DNA of 54,813 nucleotides, taken from Leptospira sp. (GTDB taxonomy: Bacteria; Spirochaetota; Leptospiria; Leptospirales; Leptospiraceae). Below the pieces are notes generated by a model. That model had not been told where the DNA came from, made no database searches, and saw only the letters and a list, made by a program, of their open reading frames with translations. This document shows, piece after piece, positions 33,773-42,776 of this stretch. The stretch covers positions 1-54,813 of the forward strand of contig JAPZRK010000048.1 in the NCBI GenBank assembly GCA_027531445.1, written 5' to 3'. The translations under genes and the position numbers were made by a program. Numbering within the stretch: the first letter of the stretch is position 1; each line of letters begins with the position of its first letter.

Positions 33773-34675
33773 TTAAAGTTCGTCTAACAACTTTTTAGCT
33801 TTTTTCTGCTCAACAAGTTGATCTGCTTCAATGTCTGGCAAAGATTTTGCCGGTGTTTTAAGAACATGATCAAGTTGTGCTTTAAATTTCGCTTCATCGC
33901 CTTTGAGTCTACTTTCAGCATAAAGTACTCGAACCGCAAAGTAGTTCGGGTGCTTTTTGATCGCTTCTTCAAAGTATTTGTCAGCTAACTTTTTGTCTCC
34001 AGTAGGGGAGAGAGCGTTACTTGCTGCGTCGTAACGAAGAGTGGCTGCATAGAAGTATTCTTTGCCCATTTCTTTTTCAAGCTCTTTTACGCGATTGATC
34101 ATGGCAGTAAATTTGCTTCTGTTACCAAGTAATGTTGTGAAACCAGCAAGTCTTGACCATTTACCAAGAGACGCATAACGCCAGTAGAGTGCATCAATGT
34201 CTTCTGTTGTTAAAGTATCAAGTGCTTTTTCAACTTCAACACCTTGTTTTACAACTTTTTCACGGAACTTTGGATTCATAGCGAGAGCCGCTTCACACCA
34301 GTTAACAGCTGCATCATAAAACTGAGAGCTTTCTGCTTTGACAGCCGCATCTTTATCTGCGTCACCTTCGAGTTTAAGCCAGAGATGTCCGTCACCCATC
34401 AGGTAGTTTCCGCGACATAACATAACTTTTACATCTTGGAACTGAGGGTTTTCATTAGAGAACTGCTCTAAACCAACTAACGCTTGTCTTAGGTCAGCTT
34501 CATTGCTTCGGTTTTTCCATAATTTTTCTAGGTCTGCCGGCAATTTTGCAGGAGTTTTTGATCTCTCGACTTCTGGTCCTGTGATTTTCACAGTTCTAGA
34601 TTTACCGCATGCGACGACCGATGCCATCAACAGAACTGCAAGCGCAGTTCGCTTTAGATTATTTGTTTGGTTCAT
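33773..34675 (-). CDS. tatT: TatT-like TPR lipoprotein of a TRAP transporter
   Basis: A 300-residue lipoprotein with lipobox VVAC (about Cys23) and helical TPR-type repeats through the rest (for example YDAAVNWCEAALAMNPKFRE and ADKYFEEAIKKHPNYFAVRV). TatT (Treponema Tp0956) forms trimers that bind the TRAP binding protein and may hand it hydrophobic ligands. Here it is the first gene of tatT-dctP-dctQ-dctM. The assignment rests on the combination of lipoprotein, TPR pattern and operon order. Confidence 0.85.
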   Translation of the reverse strand: MNQTNNLKRTALAVLLMASVVACGKSRTVKITGPEVERSKTPAKLPADLEKLWKNRSNEADLRQALVGLEQFSNENPQFQDVKVMLCRGNYLMGDGHLWLKLEGDADKDAAVKAESSQFYDAAVNWCEAALAMNPKFREKVVKQGVEVEKALDTLTTEDIDALYWRYASLGKWSRLAGFTTLLGNRSKFTAMINRVKELEKEMGKEYFYAATLRYDAASNALSPTGDKKLADKYFEEAIKKHPNYFAVRVLYAESRLKGDEAKFKAQLDHVLKTPAKSLPDIEADQLVEQKKAKKLLDEL

Positions 34676-34783
34676 TCAATTACCATCCACTGTAGTTTTG
34701 GAGAGGTTTTCTCTCTTTTTGTGTGTTTAGACACCGCGAAATGCATTCCGTTCGAATGATTCTAAAGGAAACGCGAAGACACA

Positions 34784-35026
34784 ATGTTCGGTAAAAAATT
34801 ACACGGATATGTCTTTAATGCAAGTAAGTTTTCTGTTTACGGCAAGATTATGGCATTTGAGGGGCCGGAGACCCGAAAACTGCTCGTATTGGACTGCGTC
34901 CTTATGGAAAGCCCGAGGGATCGTATCGAAATAAAAGTTCCAGAGGTGAGTGTCACTCGAAACTTGCAATCTATGCCGGATCCAGCTACCGGGGTTGAAG
35001 TGGAGGGATCGATTTCGAAAATATAA
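34784..35026 (+). CDS. Small hypothetical ORF overlapping an antisense gene
   Basis: An 80-residue beta-rich ORF with AAGGA about 13 bases before its ATG. It overlaps the opposite-strand lipoprotein gene over 34837-35026. Composition looks protein-like, but the antisense overlap means one of the two may be a chance frame. No family recognised. Confidence 0.45.
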   Translation: MFGKKLHGYVFNASKFSVYGKIMAFEGPETRKLLVLDCVLMESPRDRIEIKVPEVSVTRNLQSMPDPATGVEVEGSISKI

Positions 35027-35313
35027 TCCCTCGGTTGAACAGGTAGGACAGTCAAGGCGGCATTGGAAAGAGAGCAGTCCGTGCCCACATTCAGATCCGC
35101 TTGGTTTCTAGCTGCTGACTCCGTTGCTCCCGAAAAGAGCCGGTAGCCTTGGAAGATCAATTCAGGATTTGTGGCACGAACAGTAAGTCTAAAATTTGAA
35201 TTTCCGTTAGACACTGCTGAAATGAGCGTGGGAGGGATTTGAAAGGTCGGTGATGCCGTGTAATTTGTGCAGGACAGACAAACTACAATCAATAAGGGAA
35301 AGAGGCGAACCAT
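34837..35313 (-). CDS. Small lipoprotein downstream of dedA
   Basis: A 158-residue protein with a clear lipoprotein signal (RLFPLLIVVCLSC) and a Ser/Thr-rich beta domain with two further cysteines (about 93 and 126). GAGGAG lies 13 bases before the ATG and the gene follows dedA by 9 bases on the same strand. Function unknown; envelope location predicted. Its last 190 bases overlap a plus-strand ORF. Confidence 0.7.
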   Translation of the reverse strand: MVRLFPLLIVVCLSCTNYTASPTFQIPPTLISAVSNGNSNFRLTVRATNPELIFQGYRLFSGATESAARNQADLNVGTDCSLSNAALTVLPVQPRDYIFEIDPSTSTPVAGSGIDCKFRVTLTSGTFISIRSLGLSIRTQSNTSSFRVSGPSNAIILP

Positions 35314-35322
35314 CGAGTAGGA

Positions 35323-35943
35323 TCAAATCTCCTCGGAATGGGCCGATTTCTTTTTTTTCCAGAAGTAAAAGAACATTCCGATGACCGCAACCGCAACAAG
35401 CCCCAAAATAATGGTCTGCCCTTGCCTGACCCAACCCATAAGCTCATCAAAATTATGTGCACCAAAATAGCCCAAATAGACCCAAATCGGAACGGAAATC
35501 AAAGCCGCAAAACCGTCGGTAAGAACAAACCGAATGAACGTAATTTGGCCGGAAGTACCAGCCGTAAAAAAAATAGGCATTCGAAGGCCCGGCATAAACC
35601 TTCCGAAGAAAACCACCCACTTGCCGTGCTTTTTAAATTGCTCTTGTACTTTGCCAAATCGTTCGGGATGGAGCACTTTATTGAGAATAGGAAGTTTGAG
35701 AGCACGTTCTCCGTAATGGCTTCCTAGCCAGAATACGAAGCTGTCTCCAATGAGCACACCCGCCATTCCCACCAAAAACATAATATGTACGTTTGTATAG
35801 CCTAGACCAGAGATGACACCACCAGCGGTCAAGGAAATGTCCTCAGGGACTGGTAAACCGAAACCACAAAGGATCAAAACTCCAAATACGGCAAAATAAC
35901 CGTATTGCATAAAAAAAGTGACTAAGGTTTGTAGAAAGTCCAT
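35323..35943 (-). CDS. DedA-family membrane protein
   Basis: A 206-residue integral membrane protein with the family motifs LPVPEDISL in the first re-entrant region and FFGRFMPGLRMPIFFTAG in the second. DedA/VTT proteins are thought to scramble or transport lipids such as undecaprenyl phosphate or phospholipids. Typical length. Divergent from the dNTPase gene. Confidence 0.92.
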   Translation of the reverse strand: MDFLQTLVTFFMQYGYFAVFGVLILCGFGLPVPEDISLTAGGVISGLGYTNVHIMFLVGMAGVLIGDSFVFWLGSHYGERALKLPILNKVLHPERFGKVQEQFKKHGKWVVFFGRFMPGLRMPIFFTAGTSGQITFIRFVLTDGFAALISVPIWVYLGYFGAHNFDELMGWVRQGQTIILGLVAVAVIGMFFYFWKKKKSAHSEEI

Positions 35944-35994
35944 GCAGTGATATATACTGTATTTATGATTTCGCAGAAAAAGGAAAGAGAATTT

Positions 35995-37158
35995 ATGTTA
36001 AAAGGTAGAAGCATTCTTCTAGAAGAAGAGGAAAAAACTCTCGCTCCCTTTGCCGAAAAGAGTTCTCAATCTGGATTTAGACTCTATCCGGAAGAAGAGC
36101 ATGTATATCGGTTGCCTTTTCAACGAGATAAAGACCGCATTGTTCATTGCCAAGCCTTCAAACGATTAGAATACAAAACACAGGTTTTTGTGTATTCCGT
36201 CGGAGATCATTACCGCAATCGGCTGACACATACCTTGGAAGTGGCTGGTGTTTCCAGAACTGTGGCAAAAGTCCTCGGATTGAATGAGGATCTCTCAGAG
36301 GCTATCGCACTTGCACATGATTTAGGACATTCACCCTTTGGTCATGCAGGGCAGGATGCTTTAGCAGAACTTATGCGTGGTAATGGGGGATTTGAACACA
36401 ACAAACAGTCACTTAGAGTTGTGCAAAAATTGGAACGTAAGTATCCCGATTTTCCTGGTTTGAATTTAACGCATGCTACGTTGCAAGGAATCATGAAGCA
36501 TGGTGGAGATTATGACAAGAGTCAGATGAACGTCATTCGTAAAGAAGAGGGACCATCACTCGAAGCACAGATCGTCGATTTTTCTGATGAAATTGCGTAT
36601 TCAAGTCATGATATAGAGGATGGGTTGGAAAAAAAGTTTTTGAGTCCTGATGAATTGATGGATGTTCAATTATGGCGGAGGCAATATTTGACCGCCAAAC
36701 AAAAATATCCAACGATCAAAGAGGAGTTGATATTGAGAACCACTTTTAGAGGTATCCTCAATGAGATCGTTTCAGATTTGATTACCTCAACCAGTGCAAA
36801 ATTAAATCTTCATCAAATCAAGAGTTTGGAGGATGTGCACAACGCATTTAAAGAGAGAGTTAAGTTAGTTACGTTTTCAGAGCCGATGGAATCTGAGATG
36901 AAGGAACTAAAATCCTTCCTATTGCAAAAGCTTTACAGACACAGAGATGTTTCCAAGATGAGTGACCAAGGAAAGGAAATCATATTTGTTCTTTTCGATC
37001 ATTTTTTGAAACATCCGGATTCGATTCCGACAAGCTATTTAGAACGAGAAGAAAAAGAAGGTCGGCATAGAGTTGTTTGTGATTACATTGCAGGTATGAC
37101 GGACCGATATGCAATGGAAAAATTGAAGATGGAAGGAATACTTTGGGCGCCCTATTGA
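35995..37158 (+). CDS. dgt: HD-domain deoxyguanosinetriphosphate triphosphohydrolase-like protein
   Basis: A 387-residue protein from the ATG at 35995, preceded by AAGGAAAGAG; two upstream in-frame ATGs lack sites. The HD metal centre is seen as RNRLTHTLEV and AHDLGHSPFGHAG, then a later DFSDEIAYSSHD. Members hydrolyse dNTPs to deoxynucleosides and triphosphate, controlling nucleotide pools. Substrate range cannot be inferred. Confidence 0.92.
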   Translation: MLKGRSILLEEEEKTLAPFAEKSSQSGFRLYPEEEHVYRLPFQRDKDRIVHCQAFKRLEYKTQVFVYSVGDHYRNRLTHTLEVAGVSRTVAKVLGLNEDLSEAIALAHDLGHSPFGHAGQDALAELMRGNGGFEHNKQSLRVVQKLERKYPDFPGLNLTHATLQGIMKHGGDYDKSQMNVIRKEEGPSLEAQIVDFSDEIAYSSHDIEDGLEKKFLSPDELMDVQLWRRQYLTAKQKYPTIKEELILRTTFRGILNEIVSDLITSTSAKLNLHQIKSLEDVHNAFKERVKLVTFSEPMESEMKELKSFLLQKLYRHRDVSKMSDQGKEIIFVLFDHFLKHPDSIPTSYLEREEKEGRHRVVCDYIAGMTDRYAMEKLKMEGILWAPY

Positions 37159-37211
37159 AGGTATCTAAGAAAACCTTTGACTTTGTATTCCTTTTCCTTT
37201 AAAATAGAATC

Positions 37212-37820
37212 ATGCTTCAATTGTATAGCCATCCCGGATCCACTTACACTCACAGAGTTCATATTTTTTTGAAATACAAATCCATTCCTTATGAAGTAAT
37301 TCATGTTGCATTGGATAAATTGGAAAACCGTAAAAAACCTTTTTTAGAAATCAACCCGTATGCAAAGGTTCCTGTTTTATTAGATGGAGATTTTTTACTT
37401 TCTGAATCCTCGGCAATCATGCGTTATATAGAGGAAAAGTATCCAGACGTTATGCCTACTATCCCAAGAGATCTTCAATCCAGAGCTAGGATGAATCAAT
37501 TCGCTAGTCAATGTGAGACAGAATTCTGCATACCTGGAAGTGTGGTTTACTTTGCCAAAAAATTCATCAAGGAAGAGAAGTGGGATCTAAATAAAATGAA
37601 GGAATCAGACAAAAAAGTGAGTCGTCACCTGGCAATTTTAGATGGACTCATCGGTGAAAATGATTACCTAATCGAAAACACTTTTGGATTTGTGGACATT
37701 CTTTATGCTCCATTTATTTTCAATATGAAGTATTTGGATGTGGAAGTCCCAGCTAACGTTGAACGTTGGGTTAAAAACGTTTTATCACTTCATGAGGTAA
37801 AACTCGTATTGGGCGAATAG
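37212..37820 (+). CDS. Glutathione S-transferase family protein
   Basis: A 202-residue protein with an N-terminal thioredoxin-like GST domain (LYSHPGSTYTHRVHIFLKYK, INPYAKVPVLLDGDF with cis-Pro, LSESSAIMRYIEEKYP) and an all-helical C-terminal domain. The catalytic position near the N terminus appears to be Ser/Thr. Substrate unknown. Converges on argC. Confidence 0.9.
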   Translation: MLQLYSHPGSTYTHRVHIFLKYKSIPYEVIHVALDKLENRKKPFLEINPYAKVPVLLDGDFLLSESSAIMRYIEEKYPDVMPTIPRDLQSRARMNQFASQCETEFCIPGSVVYFAKKFIKEEKWDLNKMKESDKKVSRHLAILDGLIGENDYLIENTFGFVDILYAPFIFNMKYLDVEVPANVERWVKNVLSLHEVKLVLGE

Positions 37821-37833
37821 TGCTTACTGGCCT

Positions 37834-38853
37834 TTATTCCTTCAAAAGACCTTTGCTCTCCGGAAATCCATGCATTAAGTTTAAGTTTTGAAGGGCTTGT
37901 CCCGCGGCACCCTTCCTTAGATTGTCGATGGCAGATACGATGGCAAGTGTTCTGCCTCTCAATCGAAATCCAAAATCTAAAAAATTGGATTGTTGGACAT
38001 TTTTTAATTCTACAGATTCAGGATTTGTTAGAAGTCTTAAAAAAGGTTCGTTGTTTGTATTTTGCTGAAACTTTTCTAAAATTTCATTCTCAGCTATATC
38101 TTCACTGAATTGAATATAGATACTCGATAGTATCCCTCGGTAGACAGGGAGTAGGTGAGGCGTGAATATCGTCTCTAGCTTCTTTGAACCAATCGAAATG
38201 TATTCTTCGATCTCGGGCTCATGTTGGTGAGTCAAAACTTTGTAGGCTCTGAAATTTTCATAAACATGGGTATATGCGAAAGTGATTTCCTCTGTTCGTC
38301 CGCCCGCACCACTTACACCAGATTTTGAATCAATGACAATTGGTGATCCGATTTTTGATCGAAGACTTCCAAGAAGAGCGATCGGCAAAATGGCAGACGT
38401 TGCAAAACATCCAGGATTGGAAACAAAACTTGCACCTTTCAATTTTTCACGAAACAGTTCCGGCATGCCAAAAGTAACTTGGTCCATCAGAGAGAATTGG
38501 TTATGTTCAAATTTGTATGCCGTTTCAAATTTCTTTTTGTCGTGCAATCGAAATGTTCCAGAAAGATCTAAGACCTTATGGCCTGCGTCTAAGAGCTTTG
38601 GCGCCATTTCTAGAGAGGCTTCATTTGGAGTGGCGAGGACAACTGTACTGCCTTTCGGTATTGGAGCGTCATGTTTTTTGAATGCTAGGTTAGAGGAAAA
38701 AGATTCAGAAGGGAAAACGTCTTTAAGCAATTGACCGTTGACCTGGTTCGAAGTTATATGAACGACTTGAAAGTCTTCGTGGTGGGACAAGAGTCCCATT
38801 AATTCTCTTCCCGTGAGTCCACCTGCGCCAATGATTGAAAGTTCTTGAGCCAT
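37834..38853 (-). CDS. argC: N-acetyl-gamma-glutamyl-phosphate reductase
   Basis: A 339-residue enzyme of arginine synthesis, reducing N-acetylglutamyl phosphate with NADPH. The Rossmann motif SIIGAGGLTGRELMGLL is at the N terminus and the catalytic cysteine lies in SNPGCFATSAI. The start at 38853 (MAQEL) fits the family better than 38865. No other arg genes are adjacent. Confidence 0.95.
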   Translation of the reverse strand: MAQELSIIGAGGLTGRELMGLLSHHEDFQVVHITSNQVNGQLLKDVFPSESFSSNLAFKKHDAPIPKGSTVVLATPNEASLEMAPKLLDAGHKVLDLSGTFRLHDKKKFETAYKFEHNQFSLMDQVTFGMPELFREKLKGASFVSNPGCFATSAILPIALLGSLRSKIGSPIVIDSKSGVSGAGGRTEEITFAYTHVYENFRAYKVLTHQHEPEIEEYISIGSKKLETIFTPHLLPVYRGILSSIYIQFSEDIAENEILEKFQQNTNNEPFLRLLTNPESVELKNVQQSNFLDFGFRLRGRTLAIVSAIDNLRKGAAGQALQNLNLMHGFPESKGLLKE

Positions 38854-38968
38854 ACCAATCCTCACTCAGTAGCCTGATTCAAAACACCTATCTTGTCAAT
38901 GAAAGCAACAAATTGAAATCCAGAAAATCTAGTTGTGAAGTTCTCTAGATGGAGGAATAAAAGACTAT

Positions 38969-39598
38969 ATGGTGCGGGGTTTTTTAAACTTAATATTTTT
39001 GATTTCGTTTGTATCCTGTTCTTCCCTTCCGGATGCATCTTCCAATTTAATCGAGTCCCATATCGAGACGAAAATCATTGAAATCTTAGAATCTCAAATG
39101 GATCTTAGGTTGCTTGTCCTCTCACCAAGAGCTTTTTCCGTTTCAAGTTGTCCAATGAGTGAAGAGAAAATTGAGAGTGCACTCAGACAGTCAACGGTAG
39201 AGATTGAATCGGCATTGTTACATCATTTCGAAAACTATCCAAATTTTACATTGATTGAGGATACAAATTTGGCAGATGTGTTAGCTGGAATTGAATTAAA
39301 AAATTCTGGCATTACATCAAAACAAATCGCGTCCATTGGTATGGCTACAGGCGCAAACTATCTGATTTTGAACTCTTTTTCTTTTTCTTGTTCCACTGAA
39401 AAGCAAGAATTTGCTCAAGAAGGCGTAACGAAATTGATACGAGTCGGATCAAAAAAAACAGATGCGATCGATGTAACAAAATTTGTATTTGGTTATACGA
39501 ATCAAGAGCTAGAATACCCAGCCAAACGAGGATTTTTAAATGGAAATAAAGTTATTTATGACCAAAGCAATGGACGTTTCTTTAAGGCAAAAAGATAA
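38969..39598 (+). CDS. CsgG-like lipoprotein
   Basis: A 209-residue lipoprotein with lipobox FVSC (Cys17) after a short signal. Around residues 100-135 it has a segment (DVLAGIELKNSGITSKQIAS then GANYLIL) typical of CsgG/LpoB-type envelope proteins. It has GGAGG 13 bases before the ATG and is followed after 2 bases by a cNMP/patatin gene, so the two probably share a transcript. A role in secretion or wall-enzyme activation is inference. Confidence 0.65.
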   Translation: MVRGFLNLIFLISFVSCSSLPDASSNLIESHIETKIIEILESQMDLRLLVLSPRAFSVSSCPMSEEKIESALRQSTVEIESALLHHFENYPNFTLIEDTNLADVLAGIELKNSGITSKQIASIGMATGANYLILNSFSFSCSTEKQEFAQEGVTKLIRVGSKKTDAIDVTKFVFGYTNQELEYPAKRGFLNGNKVIYDQSNGRFFKAKR

Positions 39599-39600
39599 TT

Positions 39601-41460
39601 ATGACAACTCGCAAAAATAGAAATGCTGTTCTTTCCCAATACATAACAGTAAAAGACCTGTTTAAAAATCTACCTCATGCCGTGATTCGCGAGATGATGG
39701 ATTGCACGGTTCGTGAATACTATCCGAGTGGTAAGGTGGTCTTTGCAGATGGGGATACCGGAATGGACCTATACATCATTGCTCAAGGGCGACTTAGATA
39801 TGAAAAAACGGATTCAGATGGGAAAACTTCGTTAGGTGAATTCCAAAGATTGGATATCATCGGGGAGTTGAGCTTATTTACTGGAGAACCGAGATCCGCA
39901 ACTGTGGTCGCTATTCGAGATAGTGAGCTCATTCGTGTTCCCAGAGAATTAGCTTTGAATATTTTGACGAATCATCCTCAGGCACTATTGCAAGTGACTC
40001 GCATCATCGCAGAGAGGCTTGCCAAAGCCCGAAAGAGAGACGAATCAGTAAAACGTCATTCTTTAAGTTTTTGTTTACTTCCAACTACGAAACATCTTAC
40101 TTTTGAAAATCTGATACAAGCAATCGAATTAGTCGCAAATAGTTATGGGCGATGTATCATCATTAGGGAATCAGAATTTCATAGACTATTTCCTAGCTTA
40201 AAGGAAACACCCGATCCAGAAATGGAGTATCATATTAGAAATTGGATTCATGATCTAGAGTCGAACTATAATATTCTAATTTATATAGGTTCTTATGAAG
40301 ACTCAGATTGGTCGAGACGTGCAATAAGGCAAAGTGATCGTGTGATTTTTGTTCAAGATGCTACCGAGGAGCCACAAGTAAGTCCAGTAGAACTTTCTTT
40401 GAATCAAAAGTATTCCCTACGTATTAAAACAGATTTGATTTTGATACAACCTTCGATTCATTCCTTGCCCCAAAATACAAAGAAGTATTTAGATGGGCGG
40501 ACATTTCAACGACACTATCATATTCATATTTCTTCGTCAGAAACAGTTCACCGGTTTGTGAGAGGAATTTTAGGAAAATCTGTCGGTCTTGCTTTGGGTG
40601 GAGGTGGGGCGAAGGGTTTTGCTCACTTAGGTGTAATTCGGTCCATCGAAGAAAATGATCTTCCCATTGATATGGTTTCGGGAACGAGTGCAGGATCAAT
40701 CTTTGCCGCGTTGGTATCGATGGGATATGATTCTATTAAAAGTCGAGTTCAAGCGAAACGATTTTGGGTAGACAAAGATCTGTTAAATGAATATACGATC
40801 CCAGTTTTATCGCTCGTTTCTGGTCGAAAGTATACAGAAGCAATCCGAGAATTTTTTGGATCTATCAAAATTGAAGACTTATGGATCCCTTATTTTGCTG
40901 TATCTACTGATTTATCTCACTCTGAGAGTCATATACACGATTCTGGTGAACTTTGGAAAGCCATTCGAGCGAGCACATCATTGCCAGGTATCGTGCCACC
41001 ATTCATCGAAGACAATATAGTTTATGTGGATGGTGGAGTCATGGACAATGTTCCTGGGTTAGTATTGAAAGAAAGAGGTGCGGGTGTTGTTATCAGTGTA
41101 GATGTGTTTGGTGATATTTATCCTGACCAAGATAAAGACCTCGCAAGCTACTTTGATCCAAAAAGACCAGGAGTTTTAGATCATCCAATTGTCCAATTGT
41201 CGAATTTAATCAATTTTACAAATCTACTAAGACCCAAATTCCCACCGATTGGTGACATCATCATTCGTTCCATATTGGTATCGAGTCGGGAGCGCATTCG
41301 GCAGACTCAAAAATCTTCAGATCTGTTTTTACAAATTCCCACGGATAATTTTGGTGTCTTGGAATGGTTGAGTTATGAAAAATTGATTGAACTTGGATAC
41401 CTCTGCAGTAAAGAAAAATTACAAGCCTTCAAGGCTGAGCATTTTTCCGATAAAAAATAG
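39601..41460 (+). CDS. Cyclic-nucleotide-binding patatin-like phospholipase
   Basis: A 619-residue, NTE/RssA-like protein. Residues about 20-145 form a cNMP-binding domain with GELSLFTGEPRSATV; 150-310 is a linker domain; 328-490 is a patatin domain with oxyanion GGGGAKGFAHLG, nucleophile Ser363 in GTSAGS and Asp477 in VDGG. It would hydrolyse lysophospholipids or phospholipids, with activity gated by cAMP or cGMP. The phosphate-cassette arginine is present in EPRSAT. The catalytic dyad is intact. Confidence 0.93.
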   Translation: MTTRKNRNAVLSQYITVKDLFKNLPHAVIREMMDCTVREYYPSGKVVFADGDTGMDLYIIAQGRLRYEKTDSDGKTSLGEFQRLDIIGELSLFTGEPRSATVVAIRDSELIRVPRELALNILTNHPQALLQVTRIIAERLAKARKRDESVKRHSLSFCLLPTTKHLTFENLIQAIELVANSYGRCIIIRESEFHRLFPSLKETPDPEMEYHIRNWIHDLESNYNILIYIGSYEDSDWSRRAIRQSDRVIFVQDATEEPQVSPVELSLNQKYSLRIKTDLILIQPSIHSLPQNTKKYLDGRTFQRHYHIHISSSETVHRFVRGILGKSVGLALGGGGAKGFAHLGVIRSIEENDLPIDMVSGTSAGSIFAALVSMGYDSIKSRVQAKRFWVDKDLLNEYTIPVLSLVSGRKYTEAIREFFGSIKIEDLWIPYFAVSTDLSHSESHIHDSGELWKAIRASTSLPGIVPPFIEDNIVYVDGGVMDNVPGLVLKERGAGVVISVDVFGDIYPDQDKDLASYFDPKRPGVLDHPIVQLSNLINFTNLLRPKFPPIGDIIIRSILVSSRERIRQTQKSSDLFLQIPTDNFGVLEWLSYEKLIELGYLCSKEKLQAFKAEHFSDKK

Positions 41461-41474
41461 AAAGGAAAAATACT

Positions 41475-42776
41475 TTGAACATGATCTTTTCCAAATACAA
41501 GATAAAAATGATTCTGCATCTCCCAGTTAAGTTGTTCAGTAAGCTTCCTTTACTGCTTCTTTTTTTTCTAATGACGATGAATGGAATCTTTGCCCAAGAT
41601 TTGGATTCATTAAAAAATACTGACTATTCGAATCAGCAGCGTTTGTTAATAAAATCAGAATTACGTAAGGCTTTAGGTGATCGAGCAAATTCAAAAGAGA
41701 TCCAAGACTTAGCCAAAAATCTTATCCCTTGGGCAATGATGGAAGGAATGGAACCTTTTACATTTGCAAAGAATGTAGTATTACTCAGCGAGGCAAAATC
41801 AATTGGAATTCAATTTGAAACCATAGAAGATCTTCTGCCTTTACTTTCCGAATATAAGGGAAGTGAAACTGACTTTCTATACTTTTCTCTTTCAGTTCGG
41901 GACGCAGAAAAATCCAACCTTCCCATTGAGTATAGAGATCAATTTTTGTCTCAAACCATTCGGAAAAAATGGGATGGTCTTAGCACTGTAGTTGGTATGC
42001 GTATCCTTCTCCTTTCACGTTTAGAAAAAAAACCAAGTGATAGTTTCATTTCGGAACTCTTAAAAGCTATTCCACCTAATTTGAGTAAGTATTCTGATGA
42101 AAGAATTCTTTCCATCTTTCAATCACTCACTTCAAATTTTCGATCACCCTCAACAGAAAAAATCAAATCAAAAATGGAAAACGATATTATTTCTCTCCGA
42201 AAGGTAAAATCAAAATTTGACCTAAATAGTTTTCAGGTATCACAAAGAAATTTAAACTCGGATTTTGAGGAAATTGGAGCCTTCGAATTCAAGGAAAGGC
42301 CAAAATTACAATGGACCATTGAAGATCTTCAAGGAACAGTTGATGAGCCCCAAAAGAATAACGATTGGCGATATTTATCAATTCGTAATCTAGAAAAAGT
42401 AGTTAGATCGTGGTTAGGTGTGAAGTATTTATATGGTGGAAGTTCGCGAACTGGAACAGATTGTTCAGGTTTTACTCGGAATGTTCTCTCGGATACACTT
42501 TTATCAGTTCCTATAAAATTAATACCAAGATCCGCAAGAGACCAGGCACAGATAGGATCTAATGTTTCGAGAACTCAAATCCAAGCAGGCGATTTAGTTT
42601 TTTTTTCCGCTTCACCAAATCAGAATAAAATTACACATGTTGGCCTTTCGATGGGCGGAGATAAGTTTGCACATGCATCCACAAGTAGGGGTGTTGTAAT
42701 TCAAGGTTTAAATGAAAAATGGTGGACCGGAAGGTTCACAAATGCGCGAAGAATTTTTTTAAAAGTAGGAAACTAA
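41475..42776 (+). CDS. NlpC/P60 cell-wall peptidase
   Basis: A 433-residue exported protein. The TTG at 41475 sits 8 bases after AAGGA; an ATG at 41481 is an alternative. A signal peptide ends near GIFAQ (about residue 40). A long helical region of unknown fold follows, then an NlpC/P60 domain with Cys330 in GTDCSGFTRN, His388 in THVGLS and His400. It cleaves peptidoglycan stem peptides in the periplasm. It sits between two patatin genes. Confidence 0.9.
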   Translation: MNMIFSKYKIKMILHLPVKLFSKLPLLLLFFLMTMNGIFAQDLDSLKNTDYSNQQRLLIKSELRKALGDRANSKEIQDLAKNLIPWAMMEGMEPFTFAKNVVLLSEAKSIGIQFETIEDLLPLLSEYKGSETDFLYFSLSVRDAEKSNLPIEYRDQFLSQTIRKKWDGLSTVVGMRILLLSRLEKKPSDSFISELLKAIPPNLSKYSDERILSIFQSLTSNFRSPSTEKIKSKMENDIISLRKVKSKFDLNSFQVSQRNLNSDFEEIGAFEFKERPKLQWTIEDLQGTVDEPQKNNDWRYLSIRNLEKVVRSWLGVKYLYGGSSRTGTDCSGFTRNVLSDTLLSVPIKLIPRSARDQAQIGSNVSRTQIQAGDLVFFSASPNQNKITHVGLSMGGDKFAHASTSRGVVIQGLNEKWWTGRFTNARRIFLKVGN

